From Hydrogenophaga sp. (GTDB lineage: Bacteria > Pseudomonadota > Gammaproteobacteria > Burkholderiales > Burkholderiaceae_C), in contig JAABRN010000501.1 of NCBI GenBank assembly GCA_011390855.1, positions 1 to 8,187 of the forward strand: a DNA stretch of 8,187 bases, read 5' to 3'. Every line of letters begins with the position of its first letter. Position 1 is the stretch's first letter. The position numbers and the translations under genes were made by a program. A model generated the notes under the pieces. That model searched no databases. It had not been told where the DNA came from and was given only the letters and a program-made list of their open reading frames with translations. Of the stretch, positions 5,758-8,187 are shown piece by piece.

Positions 5758-5781
5758 CCGTTCGGGCTGAGCCTGTCGAAG
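5758..5781. repeat. REP-like short palindromic element
   Basis: The core TTCGGGCTGAGCCTGTCGAA (5761-5780), flanked by CCG and G, is the familiar short repeat scattered through intergenic regions of many beta- and gammaproteobacteria. It forms an imperfect palindrome with an inner GGCT-G-AGCC and outer TTCG/CGAA arms. Only one copy is in this window, so the call rests on recognition of the motif. The rest of 5782-5845 shows nothing further. Confidence 0.6.
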
Positions 5782-5845
5782 CCATCGCCAACCCTCTACC
5801 TTTTGCCCTTGACACCTCTTCAACCCGGAACACCCGCCCATGGGT

Positions 5846-6604
5846 TCACCGGGGCGAATCTTCCACGAACGATGTCATGCCTTCCAGCACGGTGCGCAGG
5901 CGGATGAGTTCGCGTGAACCATCGAGGCGACTGGACCATGAAGCCAGTCGATCGATGCGGCGCAGGCGGGGAAGCAGCGGCTTCAGGAAAGACCGAAGGC
6001 TTTGTGATTCAGGCGCGTCAGGCTTGGCGAGCAACCAGGCGTCGCGGTAGGCGTTCAAGACGTCCTGCACCGCCAGCGGACCCAGTGGTTCCAGAAAGCG
6101 GGCCAGAGAAAACACCAGTTGCAAGGCGTCGTAACGCTGCACCGTTTCCAGCGGCAGCCCCGGGTACAGACGCTCCTCAAAATCGATGCGCGCAAATCGG
6201 TGGCCATTCCAGGTCAGGTTGCGCGCCTGCGCGCCCCCGTGCCAGTGGCCTCGGGCGTGAAAACCTGCCAGGTCGGCACTGGCCGCACACATCAGCGGCA
6301 ACCGGTCAGCGTCGGGGATGCGGTGCAGCAGGTGCTCCAGCGTCGTACCCACGTCACCGGTGACCATGGCATCGCCATCAAAAGCCACCACTGGCGGCAC
6401 ATGCTCACCCGCCGCACCCAACGCGAGCAAGCGCTCATGCTCGTAAGCCAGCAACGCCTTGCCGTCGGTCTGTCTCACAGCGCGCCATGGCACGGCCACG
6501 CCGACAAAATGCGCGAACAGGTAGACCCCCAGCGATTTGGCGGCGCTGCGCAAGGGCCGTTCGGCGGTTTTGGTCCAGGTCTTGTTGGGGGTCGGCGTGC
6601 TCAA
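5846..6604 (-). CDS. Small kinase-fold protein (BUD32/lipopolysaccharide-kinase-like)
   Basis: A 252-residue protein that resembles the small BUD32/WaaP-type kinases found in betaproteobacteria. Visible landmarks are a helix-C-like YEHERLLALGAAGEHVPPVVAF (55-76), VTGDVGTTLEHLL (81-93) as hinge region, and the catalytic-loop equivalent LAGFHARGHWHGGAQARN (112-129). The metal-binding IDFEE (140-144) takes the place of DFG. In the usual H-x-D-x-x-x-x-N loop, H122 and N129 are present but the aspartate position is G124. No glycine-rich loop is seen; K12 (TWTKTAE) may be the ATP lysine. It may be an atypical kinase or a pseudokinase; the substrate is unknown. The start is a TTG at 6604: a stop lies in frame four codons upstream (TAA) and no early ATG exists. 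TGGATAAT (6620-6613) just before it resembles an extended minus-10. It follows the ligase gene by 105 bases. Confidence 0.72.
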   Translation of the reverse strand: MSTPTPNKTWTKTAERPLRSAAKSLGVYLFAHFVGVAVPWRAVRQTDGKALLAYEHERLLALGAAGEHVPPVVAFDGDAMVTGDVGTTLEHLLHRIPDADRLPLMCAASADLAGFHARGHWHGGAQARNLTWNGHRFARIDFEERLYPGLPLETVQRYDALQLVFSLARFLEPLGPLAVQDVLNAYRDAWLLAKPDAPESQSLRSFLKPLLPRLRRIDRLASWSSRLDGSRELIRLRTVLEGMTSFVEDSPR

Positions 6605-6612
6605 GGTTCGCG

Positions 6613-6620
6613 ATTATCCA
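6613..6620 (-). promoter_or_regulatory. Extended minus-10-like motif before the kinase-like gene
   Basis: The minus strand reads TGGATAAT: a TG-N extension plus GATAAT, one base from TATAAT. No good minus-35 is seen, which is usual for extended minus-10 promoters. A transcript would begin within a base or two of the TTG start codon at 6604. The dyad TGGCGT/ACGCCA (6630-6655, 14-base centre) lies just upstream of it. Confidence 0.35.
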
Positions 6621-6709
6621 GAAAAGCGGTGGCGTCCCTTTCTGTCTTCACGCCAGCCACGCCTGAGAACGGGAAACGGACTCCCCCTTCGGAGACGGCG
6701 CTGGGCCGC

Positions 6710-8020
6710 CTAATCTCGCTGCGCAAGGGGACTGCCTGGATTGCATTCCGCACGCTTGATCTGCAGGAACTGATCGCAGAAGGTCTCTCCCACCGCCTCA
6801 CGCAGCGCCACATCGGCCTGAAGCCCATCCAGCGCGGCAGACAGGTCATGCGGCAAGCGCGGTGGCATGGGTCCGCCGCTCGCATGGCGCAGGTACAGAT
6901 CATCTTCGCAGGGAGAAGGTGCTGAAAGTGCCCCGTCAATGCCCGCCAGTCCTGCCGCCAGCGTGGCTGCCAGCGCGGCATACACATTGCACGACGCATC
7001 GGGCAGGCGCCATTCGATGCGCCCATCCACGCTGCGAACCAGACAGGTGCGGTTGTTGTCGCCCGCGGCCTTCCACACCGGCGACCACGTGGTGCCGGAC
7101 GCGCTCTGGCTCACAGCCAGGCGTTGGTAGCTGCTGACCAGCGGTGCGCAAATTGCAGAGAGTGCGTCGGCGTGGTGCAGCAAGCCGGAGGCGAAGCGCT
7201 GCCCGGTCTCGCTCAGGCCCATGGAGCCGGTGGGGTCTGCCATGAGTGCGTGGCCGTCCCGGTCGGTCAGGCTCAGGTGAAAATGCAGGCCGCTGCCTGG
7301 CGCGTGGGCAAAGGGCTTGGGCTGGGTGGAGAAGTGCAGACCATGCTGATGTGCCACCGTCTGTGCGGTCAGCTTGAAGAGCTGGTAGCGGTCGGCTGCG
7401 GCCAGGGCTTCGTCGAAACGGTAGTTGATTTCGTACTGGCCGTTGGCGTCCTCGTGGTCCATTTGCTGCAACTGGAAGCCCAGCGCGCTGAGGTGCTGGC
7501 GCATGCTGTCCAGGAAACCGAAGTTGCGGGTGATCGCGTCCAGATCATAGGAAGGCTTGTCCAGCCGGTCCAGCTCATCTCCCACCACCCACTGGCCGTC
7601 GCTTGCGCGCTTGAGCAGAAAGAACTCGGGCTCGATGCCCACCCACAGCGTCCACCCGCGCTCGGCCAGACGACGCAACTGGCGCTTGAGCACCTGGCGC
7701 GAACAAGTGTCCAGCGGCTGGCCGCCGGCGAAACCGTCACACACCGCATGCGCCACACCGGACAGCAGCGGCCAGGGTCGCAATGTTTCGGGCAATACGC
7801 GACCCATGTATTCACTGCGCGGACCCATGCGCGGCAAGCCGGTGCCCCAGATGCTGGGGCCGGAAAAGCCTGCGCCCAAAGTCACCGCGTCCGGCAGGCA
7901 CGCCAGCGGTATCAGCTTGCCCTTGGGCACCCCGTGAAGGTCGGTGAAGGTGGTCATCACCGTGTGGATGCCTTGATCGCCCAAGGCACGCAGGGTGTGG
8001 TCCAGACTGTGTTCGGTCAT
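6710..8020 (-). CDS. Glutamine synthetase-like ligase (type III glutamate-ammonia ligase / gamma-glutamyl amide synthetase family)
   Basis: A 436-residue cytoplasmic ligase with the complete glutamine synthetase fold. The beta-grasp N-terminus carries TTFTDLHGVPKGKLIP (23-38). The catalytic domain carries GIEPEFFL (E130, E132), HEDANGQYEINY (E190, E197), the ATP/metal segment GSGLHFHLSL (H246, H248), NNRTCLVR (R324, R329) and IEWRLPD (E336, R338). All expected metal and substrate ligands appear present, so the enzyme should be active. The length and the absence of the C-terminal adenylylation region of GlnA place it in the GlnT/GMAS/PuuA group, which joins glutamate to ammonia, methylamine or another amine using ATP. 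The usual C-terminal N-P-Y is N-V-Y here (345-347). The frame extends to 8065, but GGAG five bases before the ATG at 8020 supports this start. No methylamine- or polyamine-pathway gene is in view, so the amine is unknown. Confidence 0.88.
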   Translation of the reverse strand: MTEHSLDHTLRALGDQGIHTVMTTFTDLHGVPKGKLIPLACLPDAVTLGAGFSGPSIWGTGLPRMGPRSEYMGRVLPETLRPWPLLSGVAHAVCDGFAGGQPLDTCSRQVLKRQLRRLAERGWTLWVGIEPEFFLLKRASDGQWVVGDELDRLDKPSYDLDAITRNFGFLDSMRQHLSALGFQLQQMDHEDANGQYEINYRFDEALAAADRYQLFKLTAQTVAHQHGLHFSTQPKPFAHAPGSGLHFHLSLTDRDGHALMADPTGSMGLSETGQRFASGLLHHADALSAICAPLVSSYQRLAVSQSASGTTWSPVWKAAGDNNRTCLVRSVDGRIEWRLPDASCNVYAALAATLAAGLAGIDGALSAPSPCEDDLYLRHASGGPMPPRLPHDLSAALDGLQADVALREAVGETFCDQFLQIKRAECNPGSPLAQRD

Positions 8021-8144
8021 GTGGTCTCCTGCTGCAGGGGGATCCTTGAAGGCCGGGATTTCCATTGATGTCGCTCGACGATGGTGAGGCGAACCGAGCC
8101 GGGCAAAAGGTCAGCAAGCGGCGTGAATGGCAGCGGATAAACTA

Positions 8145-8158
8145 AATACTTCCGTATT
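8145..8158. promoter_or_regulatory. Palindrome in the divergent region at the right edge
   Basis: AATAC-TTCC-GTATT is a perfect dyad with five-base arms. It lies 16 bases before the ATG at 8175 and 124 bases before the ligase start on the other strand, within the only AT-rich stretch of the 8021-8174 gap. It could be an operator, for example for a TetR-type repressor, but the regulator is not in view. The rest of the gap shows no other clear signal. Confidence 0.4.
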
Positions 8159-8174
8159 CATTCAGGGCGGTTTC

Positions 8175-8187
8175 ATGACGACGAACC
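8175..8187 (+). CDS. Start of a plus-strand gene (cut by window edge)
   Basis: An ATG at 8175 is followed by an open frame (M-T-T-N) to the edge. AGGG at about 8164-8167 lies seven bases upstream and can serve as a ribosome binding site. The gene would be divergent from the ligase and directly behind the palindrome at 8145-8158. Four codons say nothing about the product. Confidence 0.35.

Noticed and set aside
6605..6709. Possible strong terminator between the ligase and the kinase-like gene
   Set aside because: Only a 4-bp CTCC/GGAG stem near 6681-6694 and a TGGCGT/ACGCCA dyad with a 14-base centre are present, without a T tract. Neither is convincing.
7124..8068. 314-codon plus-strand open frame opposite the ligase
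   Set aside because: It mirrors the glutamine synthetase-like gene, has no credible domain and no supporting ribosome binding site.

Overview
This is ordinary GC-rich (roughly 60-65%) chromosomal DNA. Protein resemblance and two kinds of short intergenic repeat suggest a betaproteobacterium of the Burkholderiales, most likely a Comamonadaceae member (Hydrogenophaga- or Acidovorax-like). The genus is a guess. I see no phage, plasmid, transposase, CRISPR, tRNA or rRNA signal.

Layout. Positions 1-229 (minus) are the start of an alpha/beta hydrolase that runs off the left edge. Positions 449-2243 (minus) look like one operon, transcribed right to left: a cytochrome b561-type membrane protein followed by two periplasmic YceI-family proteins. 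The operon ends in a ~130-bp repeat and a terminator-like hairpin. Divergent from it, 2376-3038 (plus) encodes a Crp/Fnr-family regulator, followed at 3192-3383 by a 63-residue DUF2892 membrane protein. The gap between these two holds a CRP-like palindrome and two further perfect dyads. Positions 3549-5522 (plus) hold a probable two-gene operon: a Tat-type periplasmic substrate-binding protein and an adducin-type class II aldolase homologue. A second, inverted copy of the ~130-bp repeat follows directly, then a bulged hairpin and a REP-like element. Positions 5846-8020 (minus) hold a glutamine synthetase-like ligase and, downstream of it, a small kinase-fold protein of the BUD32/lipopolysaccharide-kinase type. 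At the right edge a plus-strand gene begins at 8175 behind a short palindrome.

How the parts may work together. Cytochrome b561 plus YceI mirrors the E. coli yceJ-yceI pair and suggests a membrane/periplasmic quinone- or isoprenoid-linked redox function. The regulator keeps the R-E-x-x-x-R recognition-helix pattern of E. coli CRP, and the only GTGA-N6-TCAC palindrome I noticed lies just upstream of the DUF2892 gene. That makes local control of that gene a concrete, testable idea. The binding protein has no permease or ATPase genes nearby, so it is either an orphan or shares a transporter encoded elsewhere. Nothing here is clearly a new multi-gene system. The most useful leads are the regulator/operator match, the repeat placed after two unrelated genes, and two enzyme homologues lacking a usual catalytic acid.
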